Assembly (NCBI GenBank): GCA_946554445.1
Contig: CAMNSD010000001.1
Location: forward strand, 1 to 64,000
Direction of reading: 5' to 3'
From: an uncultured Lachnospiraceae bacterium
Lineage (GTDB): Bacteria > Bacillota > Clostridia > Lachnospirales > Lachnospiraceae
DNA length: 64,000 nt
The notes beneath the pieces were generated by a model that searched no databases, was not told the DNA's origin, and saw nothing but the letters and a program-made list of their open reading frames with translations. The translations under genes were made by a program, and so were the position numbers. Below are positions 1-6,755 of the stretch, in pieces (the first letter of the stretch is position 1; every line of letters starts with the position of its first letter).

Positions 1-46
1 ACTTTTGCCTGCGAGTACGAAAATTCCTATGGCATCAATTATTGAT

Positions 47-138
47 AGCCGCCTGGGCGGCTGTTAATGATTTTTCAACGTCTAAATGGCACAAATTCCT
101 ATCGTTAAAATTTGCACCCAAACTCACGCCTGGGTGCA
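47..138. repeat. Two perfect inverted repeats near window start
   Basis: AGCCGCC at 47-53 pairs with GGCGGCT at 56-62 across a 2-base gap. TGCACCCA at 113-120 pairs with TGGGTGCA at 131-138 across 10 bases. The 204 bases left of the first gene show no convincing reading frame. The hairpins could be a terminator, an origin or a transfer site; nothing in the sequence decides between these. Confidence 0.45.
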
Positions 139-204
139 TTGTATCAAATTGTGGTACGCAAGCCAGTAAGGGGGTATGCCGGAATATTTAGTGTATAAGC
201 CTGC

Positions 205-540
205 TTATCGCAGTTCCATCTTCTCCGCCCATTTCAGCCCCTCATTTTCTTTCAGAATCCCCATGTGGTACAGCGCCTGCACACAGTCTGCGTATCCCTG
301 GATATAGGCACGCTTCTCCTGTGCGGATGCAAAATCCTCCAGCCGCTCCTTCATCTCCTCTGCCCTTTCCTGCCCCTCTGCTGGCAGTGTTTTCAGGAAC
401 GCCTCCCATTCCTGCTCCGTTTCCTTCCATGCCTCCAGAGCCGCCTCATATTCCGGGGTTCGCACATAGCTCTCCCGTTTCACGTTCTCCCCGTTCAGTG
501 CGCCTAAGAACTGGGCAATCTTCAGCCATACATCATTCAT
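205..540 (-). CDS. Hypothetical helical protein, 111 aa
   Basis: I do not recognise this 111-residue protein. It is rich in Glu, Ala, Lys and Leu and should be almost entirely helical, with no signal peptide, membrane segment or metal-binding cluster. It is transcribed away from the XRE regulator at 698, and the 157-base gap between them contains two copies of a 17-base repeat. A promoter reading into this gene (TTGATT at 658-663 and TAATAT at 635-640 on the minus strand, 17-base spacing) overlaps that control region, so it is probably controlled by the regulator. It could be an accessory gene of the element's maintenance module. Confidence 0.6.
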   Translation of the reverse strand: MNDVWLKIAQFLGALNGENVKRESYVRTPEYEAALEAWKETEQEWEAFLKTLPAEGQERAEEMKERLEDFASAQEKRAYIQGYADCVQALYHMGILKENEGLKWAEKMELR

Positions 541-616
541 ACCATACCTCTCCTTTACTTCTTCCGTTTTATCTCAGTATTCCCTGTTTTCCAAATTTAT
601 TTTCTATTCGCCCCTG

Positions 617-686
617 TACTTCATCTTTAGAAGTATATTATCACCCCGTTTCGGTAAAATCAATTCATATACTTCATCTTTAGAAG
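617..686. promoter_or_regulatory. Paired 17-bp operator-like repeats in divergent promoter region
   Basis: TACTTCATCTTTAGAAG occurs exactly twice, at 617-633 and 670-686. Each copy has dyad symmetry (CTTC...GAAG). A minus-strand promoter (-35 TTGATT 658-663, -10 TAATAT 635-640) lies between them, and the second copy reaches into the ribosome site of the XRE gene at 698. This is the usual layout of an autoregulated HTH repressor controlling a divergent gene. Binding by the XRE protein is inferred. Confidence 0.65.
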
Positions 687-697
687 GGAAATGCTTT

Positions 698-952
698 ATG
701 AAAATCTACTGGAACGGCACTTCCAAAAACATCATAGGCCCCAAAGTGAGAAAGCTCCGTACCGAACAGGGGCTTTCACAGGCCGCCCTCGCAGGCAGGC
801 TGCAGCTCCTTGGTATGGAGTGCAGTGACCTGACCATCCTGCGGATCGAGCAGGGCAGCCGCTTCGTCCCAGACTATGAGGTGGCGATCCTCTCTGAATA
901 TTTTAACATATCCACGGACGAGCTGCTTGGGAAAGGGGAGTCGGAACCATAA
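698..952 (+). CDS. XRE-family HTH transcriptional regulator
   Basis: An 84-residue single-domain Cro/C1-type DNA-binding protein. The helix-turn-helix lies at about residues 10-70, with the typical pattern KVRKLRTEQGLSQAALA, an IEQGSR turn segment and FNISTDELLG at the end. There is no sensor or oligomerisation extension. The start is supported by AGAAGGG 9 bases upstream. Two identical dyad repeats (617-633 and 670-686) lie just upstream, the second against its ribosome site, suggesting self-repression and control of the divergent 111-aa gene. It ends 24 bases from the convergent ParM operon. Confidence 0.85.
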   Translation: MKIYWNGTSKNIIGPKVRKLRTEQGLSQAALAGRLQLLGMECSDLTILRIEQGSRFVPDYEVAILSEYFNISTDELLGKGESEP

Positions 953-976
953 AATATTCCGTATGCTCCCCTTTTG

Positions 977-1348
977 CTACCTCTTAAATGCCTCCAGCGA
1001 CGACATAATCCCGCTCAGGGCAGCCTCGTCAAAGCCAAAACCCATTTCCTGCCCCTCCATAACATCCGGCCCTGCAGGTTCCCCTGCCGCCATTTCTGTA
1101 TGTCCCCCATGTCCTTCATGCTCCTCAATCACCTGCAGCACAAACTGCCGTATCTTTTCATAATCAACCGTCTGCCTCGCGTAAGGCATACCCACGGCCT
1201 GCGCCCCGCTCTGGTACGCCAGCACCGCATCCACGATATACTGCGCCTTCCCCCGCTCCATGCCGTTTAGGAACTGCGCCACCTCCACATGGGCGGGATC
1301 ATGCCGGTTAAATCCAATCGTTGTCACAAACGGGTTCTTTTTCCCCAT
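977..1348 (-). CDS. Small ParM-partner protein (ParR-like by position)
   Basis: A 123-residue protein starting 5 bases after the parM stop, with AAGGG of the parM 3' end as ribosome site. A longer in-frame extension to 1504 exists but lies inside parM and is unlikely. In type II partition operons the actin-like gene is followed by the DNA-binding adaptor ParR; position and size fit that role. The N-terminal half (about residues 1-75) is compact, containing HVEVAQFLNGM and a segment ending in KIRQFVLQVIEE, while the C-terminus is acidic and Gly/Met-rich, as expected for the filament-binding tail. Sequence similarity to ParR is not obvious by eye, so the function is inferred from context. Confidence 0.6.
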   Translation of the reverse strand: MGKKNPFVTTIGFNRHDPAHVEVAQFLNGMERGKAQYIVDAVLAYQSGAQAVGMPYARQTVDYEKIRQFVLQVIEEHEGHGGHTEMAAGEPAGPDVMEGQEMGFGFDEAALSGIMSSLEAFKR

Positions 1349-1353
1349 AACCC

Positions 1354-2280
1354 TTATCTGCCCTTCTTCTGGATTTGGTAAAGCATACCATACCCTTTTG
1401 CATTGGCGCAGATGTCTTCCACAAAGATACAGCGTCCCACCTTGCCGGACTGCTCCAGATACTTCTTTAGCAGGAGGGAGCCTCCCCCGATAAATACGAC
1501 GCAACCTGTCTTTAAGTCAAGCCCCCGCTCCCTGAGCGTGCCGAGGATGTCATCCACATAGGTCTTGGTCATGTCCTCCACGATACGGACAGTTTCCCCG
1601 TAAAAGTCTGTCTTTTCTCCCCGGATGATCCGGTCAATGTCCGTATCGTCAAGCAGGATGTCCTGTTCGGAATTGATGCGGGAGGCAATGTCATTATACA
1701 GCCGGATGACACCCTTCTCCAGAGAGTCGCACACGGACAGGTCCGGCTTCCCCTCCCGGATCAGCAGGTAATCCAGCGTGAATCCCCCGATGTCCGCCGT
1801 AATGACCTTGCTGTATCCCGCTATCTTCTGGTAAACGGTCATGGCGGCTGCATAATCCTGTGGGAAGGCGGCAGCTTCCACGATCTCCACCTGATAGGGG
1901 ATGCCTTTGTAGGTAAACTGCTGGATGCCCCTGTCCCTGAAATAATCCTCAAACTTCTGGTACAGTGCGCCGTAATGTTTCGGCGGCAGTCCCACCGGCA
2001 GCGCTGCCTGAAGGATGGTGTCCCTCACATTCAGCATCTGCTTTTCCGCCTCCATCGCCACCGCAAACAGCGTCAGGATGAAGAAACGGTCATCCACGGT
2101 CTTGTCCCGCATATAAGGTATCCTCTGTTCGGTCAGGGCATAATAACGGCCCTTATACTGCAGGTATTCCCCCAGTGCGGGCCTGCAGTCCCCCTCCACA
2201 AAGCCGGAAGTAAATATCTTATGCTCGGTCTTCATGTTCCTGTTTCCATGGTCTATGGGTACGATAATTTTTTGGTACAT
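1354..2280 (-). CDS. parM: ParM/StbA-like actin-type plasmid partition ATPase
   Basis: A 308-residue member of the actin-like plasmid segregation family, which polymerises with ATP to push DNA copies apart. Visible nucleotide-binding elements are a phosphate-1 loop (VPIDHGNRNMK, near residues 7-17), a phosphate-2 loop (TADIGGFTLD, near residue 160) and the adenosine motif (VVFIGGGSLLLKKYL, near residue 270). The start at 2280 is chosen because AAGGAG lies 9 bases upstream; the longer reading to 2289 puts the ribosome site against the start codon. It has its own promoter (2328-2356) and is followed by a ParR-like gene. A partition system implies the element can exist for some time as a circle. 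Confidence 0.88.
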   Translation of the reverse strand: MYQKIIVPIDHGNRNMKTEHKIFTSGFVEGDCRPALGEYLQYKGRYYALTEQRIPYMRDKTVDDRFFILTLFAVAMEAEKQMLNVRDTILQAALPVGLPPKHYGALYQKFEDYFRDRGIQQFTYKGIPYQVEIVEAAAFPQDYAAAMTVYQKIAGYSKVITADIGGFTLDYLLIREGKPDLSVCDSLEKGVIRLYNDIASRINSEQDILLDDTDIDRIIRGEKTDFYGETVRIVEDMTKTYVDDILGTLRERGLDLKTGCVVFIGGGSLLLKKYLEQSGKVGRCIFVEDICANAKGYGMLYQIQKKGR

Positions 2281-2327
2281 AACTGTCATCTCCTTTATCC
2301 GGGAACTTTCCGCTCCCTGTTTACTGT

Positions 2328-2387
2328 TTTATACGCATGGTTTAAGTAAAAGCCAACTTTCTTTTGCAAAATACTTTCATTTACTTA
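2328..2387 (-). promoter_or_regulatory. parM promoter with flanking inverted repeat
   Basis: On the minus strand TTGGCT (2351-2356) and TATAAA (2328-2333) are spaced by 17 bases and read into parM. An inverted repeat TAAGTAAA (2343-2350) / TTTACTTA (2380-2387) brackets the -35 box. In type II partition systems the centromere parC is also the promoter region bound by ParR, so this is a candidate parC. The repeat number is low compared with known parC sites. Confidence 0.55.
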
Positions 2388-2397
2388 CGCTGTACGC

Positions 2398-2433
2398 AAA
2401 AAAGGACGGAACCTCCGCATTGGAAGTCCGCCC
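2398..2433 (-). terminator. Rho-independent terminator after primase-like gene
   Basis: On the minus strand a GC-rich imperfect hairpin (GGGCGGACTTCC, loop AATGC, GGAGGTTCCGTCC) is followed by six T. It begins 6 bases after the stop codon of the primase-like gene and separates it from the parM promoter. Confidence 0.75.
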
Positions 2434-2439
2434 TGTATA

Positions 2440-3672
2440 TTACTTATTTGAAACCTGTCCCTGTTTTTTCTGCTCAAGGTCATACAGATAGTCGTCCACG
2501 CCTTTTACGCGTTCCGCCCAGTCACCGGTATCATCCGTGTCCCATGTGAGTGTCTTTACGGAAAGTCCCAGCTCCCTGCAGATCTGCGTGAGTTTCTGGC
2601 ATCCCCGCTGGATATTCCGACGCTTCACGCATTTCTTCTCGCATGGGATGGCCTGCTGTTTCCAGTCCTTTTTGTAGTTTTCACAGTGGATGCACTTTTC
2701 ATTGTAATCACCCCTGCAGGCAGTCCTTAACAGCTTGTCCATGTCGTATGCTTCATAAACCGACTGCGTTCCCATCCGTTTCATTGCATTCAGAAACGGG
2801 GGCAGGTTCGCATACTGGTTCGCCCCCGGCACGCAGCCGAAAGTCCTGCCGGACAGGGCGTGGGCAAGGTCGCCCTTTAAGGGACCTTCCGTGACAAATA
2901 CCGTCTTTTCCCCCGGACTGCCCGCCAGATGTACGGGGCTTCCGGAGGATGTACCCATAGGGAAGTTCGTACTGGAGAGCCAGATGTACTTCCTGCCGTC
3001 ATAGGGATGGTCAAGACGTATCTGCGCCCCCACGATCATGCCGTCCATGTTCCGGACCGGCACCAGAAAGCCGGAAGACTTGTTCGAGAAATGGATGGTC
3101 CACTCCCCGTCCTTATCCTGATAGAATCCCGGTACGCCTTCCACGGTGCAGCCTGCCTCCAGCAGCTTCCGCGTCAGCTTCTTAAAGCCGAACACCGGCG
3201 TGCTCTTATAGCCGTTTTCCTCAATCTGCCTGTCCGTGAACCCGCGCTTTAGAAGGTTCTGCCTGTGGGTGTCTGCAAGCACCAGCATGGAAAAGAACAT
3301 ACTGTATGTTTTATGCCTGACATCATCCGGGGCGGGCATGGCATTTGGAATCTCCGGCTCCTTCGGGGCAATCTCCAGCTTCCTTACCTGATAGGCAGGT
3401 GCCTGTTCATTCCTTCCCAGTGCATCCTTGATCTCTTTACAGGCGGTCTGGTTGTCCAACCCGTATATCTTCCCGTACAGGGAAAGCATACCGCCGCTTT
3501 CCCCGCAGCGGTTGCATTTGAACACATTCTTTTTGGTATTGAGGTTGAGCTTTCCTTTTTTCTCCCCGCAGAGCGGACAGTCCACATCAAGGCTTACCGC
3601 ATTTTTATGTCTGATATGTAAATTCAAGAGGTACGCCACATCCACGATGGTAAAAGGAAAATCCTGATACAT
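2440..3672 (-). CDS. CHC2 zinc-finger / Toprim-like DNA primase-related protein
   Basis: A 410-residue protein. Near residues 30-65 lies a primase-type zinc finger (CPLCGEKKG ... FKCNRCGESGG), and near residue 280 a Toprim-like core (KTVFVTEGPLKGDLA, then YEAYDMDKLL). This is the layout of plasmid and ICE primase-like proteins that lack the full DnaG catalytic region. A second Cys cluster near residues 350-375 (CIHCENYKKDW ... CEKKCVKR) may bind another metal. The start at 3672 follows AGGAGG by 7 bases; the longer frame to 3717 has no ribosome site. It probably acts in replication or transfer of the element. Confidence 0.75.
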   Translation of the reverse strand: MYQDFPFTIVDVAYLLNLHIRHKNAVSLDVDCPLCGEKKGKLNLNTKKNVFKCNRCGESGGMLSLYGKIYGLDNQTACKEIKDALGRNEQAPAYQVRKLEIAPKEPEIPNAMPAPDDVRHKTYSMFFSMLVLADTHRQNLLKRGFTDRQIEENGYKSTPVFGFKKLTRKLLEAGCTVEGVPGFYQDKDGEWTIHFSNKSSGFLVPVRNMDGMIVGAQIRLDHPYDGRKYIWLSSTNFPMGTSSGSPVHLAGSPGEKTVFVTEGPLKGDLAHALSGRTFGCVPGANQYANLPPFLNAMKRMGTQSVYEAYDMDKLLRTACRGDYNEKCIHCENYKKDWKQQAIPCEKKCVKRRNIQRGCQKLTQICRELGLSVKTLTWDTDDTGDWAERVKGVDDYLYDLEQKKQGQVSNK

Positions 3673-3715
3673 GGCTCTCCTCCTTTCCGCAGCTTGATAA
3701 GGCTGCTTTCTTTCC

Positions 3716-3742
3716 AAAAAGGGCGGTCCCTGAAAACCGCCC
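3716..3742 (-). terminator. Rho-independent terminator
   Basis: GGGCGGT (3721-3727) pairs with ACCGCCC (3736-3742), followed on the minus strand by five T. It ends the transcript of the 348-aa gene just upstream in the transcription direction. Confidence 0.75.
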
Positions 3743-3792
3743 CATGCTTTCCTTAACAGGGCACAGTAAAAACTGCGCCCCTATATCCTGTT

Positions 3793-4839
3793 TCAGCCTG
3801 CCTGCCCTAACGCCGCATCCATCAGGAACTTGGCTGCCGCGCGCAGGAGGTTGTCAGGACCGCCGTAGGAATCCACATACCACTGCAGGTTTGCAGGCTT
3901 TTCCATGGCTAACTGTCCCAGCGTCTTGCCCTTGTTGTATCCCATGGGGATGACCACTGCGGCGGCGCTGTCACGGTTTAGCAGGGAATATATCTGTTCC
4001 ACCGGCATATCCTTTTTGATTTCGGGTGTGGCATCTGGTTTCTTCCCGGCAGGGGTATTGCCTGATGCCTGTCCGACGGGCTGCTGTGCTGCCTGTGCTG
4101 CTTTTACTGCGGGTGCCTGTGCCGGTTTCGGCTGGCTGCCCTGCGGCAGCTGCGGCGGCTGTACCATGCTGTTTCCCTGTGACATGGCCGGCGTCATTCC
4201 CATAGCCTGCCCTACTTCTTCCGGCATAGGGATATATGCCTCAATCCCGTACTGTCCGGGAATGCCCTCATCCGGCAGGATTTCCTCCCCGCCGCAGTCA
4301 CCGGCAGCGCTTTCTGCGAAGCCGGAATCCATGTATGCGCCTTCCGTCAGCACACCGCCTGCTCCTGCAAGCATCTGCGCCTCAAAGGGCGCCTCGGTCA
4401 CTTCCGGATCAATATCTTCTTCCTTATCCGCAAACTGCAGCCCGAAGCCTGCATCCGAAAGCGCACGCCCGACTGCGGCTGTTTCTGCCAGCTCCACAAA
4501 TTTATTGCCGAACTGCCCGTCTTCCGTCCTGTATTTCTGCGCAAGCGCATTGGCGATGAAGTTTTCCTCCTCGTCATTGCGGTGCAGGTACACCCTCGCT
4601 TCCACGATGGCTACCTGATCCGTCAGTTTCAGGATCTTCTTCACGATCTTGCCCTCCGGGTACTTTAAGCGGAACCAGAGCTTGCGGAACGCCACATCGA
4701 GATAATACTTTCCCGCCTGTCCTTCCTGCCCGATGATCCTCATGTACCTTCTGGGATCAAATCCCTCCACTTTGTTCAGGTTGCGGATTCCCTCCACCTC
4801 GTCATACATATATGCTGCATTTGCTGCTGTTTCTCCCAT
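3793..4839 (-). CDS. Putative single-strand DNA annealing/recombination protein with low-complexity linker
   Basis: A 348-residue protein in three visible parts. Residues 1-150 form a conserved-looking domain with RRYMRIIG, KYYLDVAFRKLWFRL and a helix ETAAVGRALSDAGFGLQ; the last resembles the A-x-T-x-A-x-x-RAL helix of phage Erf/Sak-type annealing proteins. Residues 165-265 are a Pro/Gln/Ala/Gly-rich linker. The last 80 residues contain PMGYNKGKTLGQLAMEKP followed by LQWYVDSYGG, a G-x-KGKTL pattern seen in small domains attached to DNA-processing enzymes. Together with YqaJ and RecD2-like proteins downstream it would complete a recombination set. The role is inferred. Start supported by AAGGAG. 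Confidence 0.5.
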   Translation of the reverse strand: MGETAANAAYMYDEVEGIRNLNKVEGFDPRRYMRIIGQEGQAGKYYLDVAFRKLWFRLKYPEGKIVKKILKLTDQVAIVEARVYLHRNDEEENFIANALAQKYRTEDGQFGNKFVELAETAAVGRALSDAGFGLQFADKEEDIDPEVTEAPFEAQMLAGAGGVLTEGAYMDSGFAESAAGDCGGEEILPDEGIPGQYGIEAYIPMPEEVGQAMGMTPAMSQGNSMVQPPQLPQGSQPKPAQAPAVKAAQAAQQPVGQASGNTPAGKKPDATPEIKKDMPVEQIYSLLNRDSAAAVVIPMGYNKGKTLGQLAMEKPANLQWYVDSYGGPDNLLRAAAKFLMDAALGQAG

Positions 4840-4859
4840 TTGTATTCTCCTTTCTCATC

Positions 4860-4903
4860 AGGGAAGGGGTACATAGAATAAGTACCCGCCTCTCCCTGTT
4901 TTT
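4860..4903 (+). terminator. Hairpin with T-tract on the strand opposite to the genes
   Basis: AGGGAAGGGGTAC (4860-4872) pairs imperfectly with GTACCCGCCTCTCCCT (4882-4897), followed on the plus strand by five T. Both neighbouring genes are on the minus strand, so it would stop antisense transcription or act as a leader structure for the gene starting at 4839. Confidence 0.45.
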
Positions 4904-4934
4904 CTTGAATTTTTTTAATATTTTTTTGTTATTC

Positions 4935-5282
4935 TCAAACAAGGTATCTGCACAGGAAACTGCCAAAGCTGTCCTTGTCACTCCAGTCCGCTGTTTCCGG
5001 TTCATCCTCTGCCATGACACCCCACAGATCCGCAAGGTCATTGTCATACCCGGATGTATCCACGGTAAGCCCGTGGTGGAAACAGTACGCCGTCCACAGG
5101 CAGCGGAGCTGGTCCCTGCTGAGTTCTTCGTCGAAGCAGCCCTGCCGGACAAACTCCTTCAGATATTTCATTTCAGCCTCCCGGCTGACTGTGCCCTGCA
5201 TGGATTCCATCATCTGCGCGGCAGCATGGTAGCCGTCCCGCCGCAGTATGTCCACCTGAAAATCAATGTCTGCTTTATTCAT
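4935..5282 (-). CDS. Hypothetical protein, 115 aa
   Basis: I do not recognise this acidic 115-residue protein. It has two helical segments (residues 5-45), a KEFVRQGCFDEELSRDQL stretch, and an acidic C-terminus (MAEDEPETADWSDKDSFG). No signal, membrane segment or catalytic motif is visible. A good ribosome site (GAAAGGTGAAGG) precedes the start. It sits in the minus-strand replication/recombination run of the element, 59 bases after the methylase-like gene, with which it is probably co-transcribed. Confidence 0.6.
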   Translation of the reverse strand: MNKADIDFQVDILRRDGYHAAAQMMESMQGTVSREAEMKYLKEFVRQGCFDEELSRDQLRCLWTAYCFHHGLTVDTSGYDNDLADLWGVMAEDEPETADWSDKDSFGSFLCRYLV

Positions 5283-5341
5283 TGTTCCTTCACCTTTCTA
5301 TGCGCTTTGGTGCGCATCCAGACTTTTTCTCCATCCGCCCA

Positions 5342-6178
5342 CTATGATGCCGGTTCCATACACAGCATAAGCTGTCCGTCTGTTCCTTCCAGCAGTCGGA
5401 TATTTCCGGACGGATGCTCCAGCGAAACTGTCGCAGTCCCGCCTTCCGCCATATCCACGCTGCCTTCCTGTTTCTCCCCTTCCCCTCCGGGCGCAAAACG
5501 CCACTGGTTTAAGTAATAGAACATGGTACACCACATCTCGTTATCCGGATGGGGAAACGGCTTTGCAAGGCTGTCGCCAATGACCACGATGGCCGGACAC
5601 CCCAGCAGGGACAACTGTATGTAGCACATCATTGCCGCCGTGCGGTCAATATCCTGCGCCACGAACAGTACCTGCTTCTGGTAGTTGATCCCATGCTTTT
5701 TTGCCACGTTCGCAAATGCGATGAGCATGGCGCCTGCACCGCAGGCGGGATCATTCACACTGATATAGCCTTTTCCCTCCGGCATTTCATCTGCCCCTGT
5801 ACCCGGAAACTGTATCTCCGACATAAATTCACTGATATGGTAGGGCGTAAAAAACTGTCCTTTCTGTTCCTGCTGCAGATTCAGGTGATGATACAGGCTG
5901 CCCAGGAAATCCTGTTCCGGATTATCACTTAATGCCTGCACCACAATCCCAAGCATCTCCGGGAAGACCTCCTGCTCCTCCTTCGGGTAGCTGTTTATGA
6001 CGCTAAGATATGTTTCCTCACGTTTTTCTTTCTCCGGCCCCGGCACTACGTTCGCAAGGGATATAGCAGACATGGTAAGGAAATCGTTCCACACCTGCCA
6101 CCTGGAGTACCGGTAAGCAAACTTATCCATCAGAGCGCAGAACTCCTTTTTGTAATCGCTTTTTTCACATTTTCCCAT
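5342..6178 (-). CDS. N6-adenine methylase-like protein lacking the catalytic NPPY motif
   Basis: A 278-residue protein related to the HsdM/N6-adenine methyltransferase class. The SAM-binding loop is clear near residue 125 (VNDPACGAGAMLIAFANV), and the following strands give FVAQDID and VIGDSLAKPF. Upstream, QFFTPYHISEFM is the usual helical entry of such enzymes. The (N/D)PP(Y/F) motif that should follow the GDSL strand is absent: the chain goes into MWCTMFYYLNQWRF and then a Gly/Glu-rich tail. Much shorter than HsdM (about 500). It could bind SAM or DNA without methylating, or work with another protein. No specificity subunit is nearby. Confidence 0.75.
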   Translation of the reverse strand: MGKCEKSDYKKEFCALMDKFAYRYSRWQVWNDFLTMSAISLANVVPGPEKEKREETYLSVINSYPKEEQEVFPEMLGIVVQALSDNPEQDFLGSLYHHLNLQQEQKGQFFTPYHISEFMSEIQFPGTGADEMPEGKGYISVNDPACGAGAMLIAFANVAKKHGINYQKQVLFVAQDIDRTAAMMCYIQLSLLGCPAIVVIGDSLAKPFPHPDNEMWCTMFYYLNQWRFAPGGEGEKQEGSVDMAEGGTATVSLEHPSGNIRLLEGTDGQLMLCMEPAS

Positions 6179-6189
6179 ACCGCAGCCCC

Positions 6190-6723
6190 CTATCCGGCAA
6201 GCTCCGTCACAGAGATTTCAAAATCCTGATCCACTTTTTCGTTTCTCACGATAATGCTGTCCTTGCCTCCGCCCATAATCTTCAGCCCGTTCATTGCAGC
6301 GGAATCCTCGATATTGGATAGAAGCCTTTCCTTTTCCATAAATTCATCCTGACAGTCACAGTGTTTGCATTCACACTCGGAAAGCGTACAGCGGTACTGC
6401 CTGCCTGTTTCCGGCGTGGATATGTACGGATCGCATACATTGTGCCCATGGTTATTGAGTACAGCCACGGCACTCTCAAATATCTCCCTGAGAATCGCAA
6501 TATCCCACGGGAACTTTTTCTCTGCTTCAGCCGTACCCAGTCCCAAAAGCTGCATCGCATACCAGTAGGTCTGTGTGTCTATCTGGTTCACCCTCTCTGT
6601 CATACGCTCATTCATTCCCACTTCCTTTGGTTCTGTTTCCTTTGCCTCTGCCTCCTTTGTTTCTGTCTCTTTTGTTTCCATTTCTTCTGCTTTTTTCTCC
6701 ATATTATCCATTTTTATCACCAT
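6190..6723 (-). CDS. Hypothetical protein with Lys/Glu/Thr repeats and Cys cluster
   Basis: A 177-residue protein of unknown function. Residues 10-35 are a run of short Glu-Thr-Lys repeats (ETKETETKEAEAKETEPKE). The middle is a compact helical domain. Near residues 110-125 is a Cys-rich stretch (CTLSECECKHCDCQDEF) able to bind a metal. The C-terminal ~45 residues look like a small beta domain. The start is uncertain: 6723 has the ribosome site almost touching it, 6711 (next Met) is 13 bases from AAAGGA. It ends 11 bases before the methylase-like start, so the two are probably expressed together. Confidence 0.6.
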   Translation of the reverse strand: MVIKMDNMEKKAEEMETKETETKEAEAKETEPKEVGMNERMTERVNQIDTQTYWYAMQLLGLGTAEAEKKFPWDIAILREIFESAVAVLNNHGHNVCDPYISTPETGRQYRCTLSECECKHCDCQDEFMEKERLLSNIEDSAAMNGLKIMGGGKDSIIVRNEKVDQDFEISVTELAG

Positions 6724-6755
6724 ATCCTTTCATATCTGCAGATTCAGCCTGCCGC

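Noticed and set aside
1349..1504. Extended start of the ParR-like gene inside parM
   Set aside because: The extension overlaps parM codons and has a composition unlike the rest; Met at 1348 with a nearby ribosome site is the better start.
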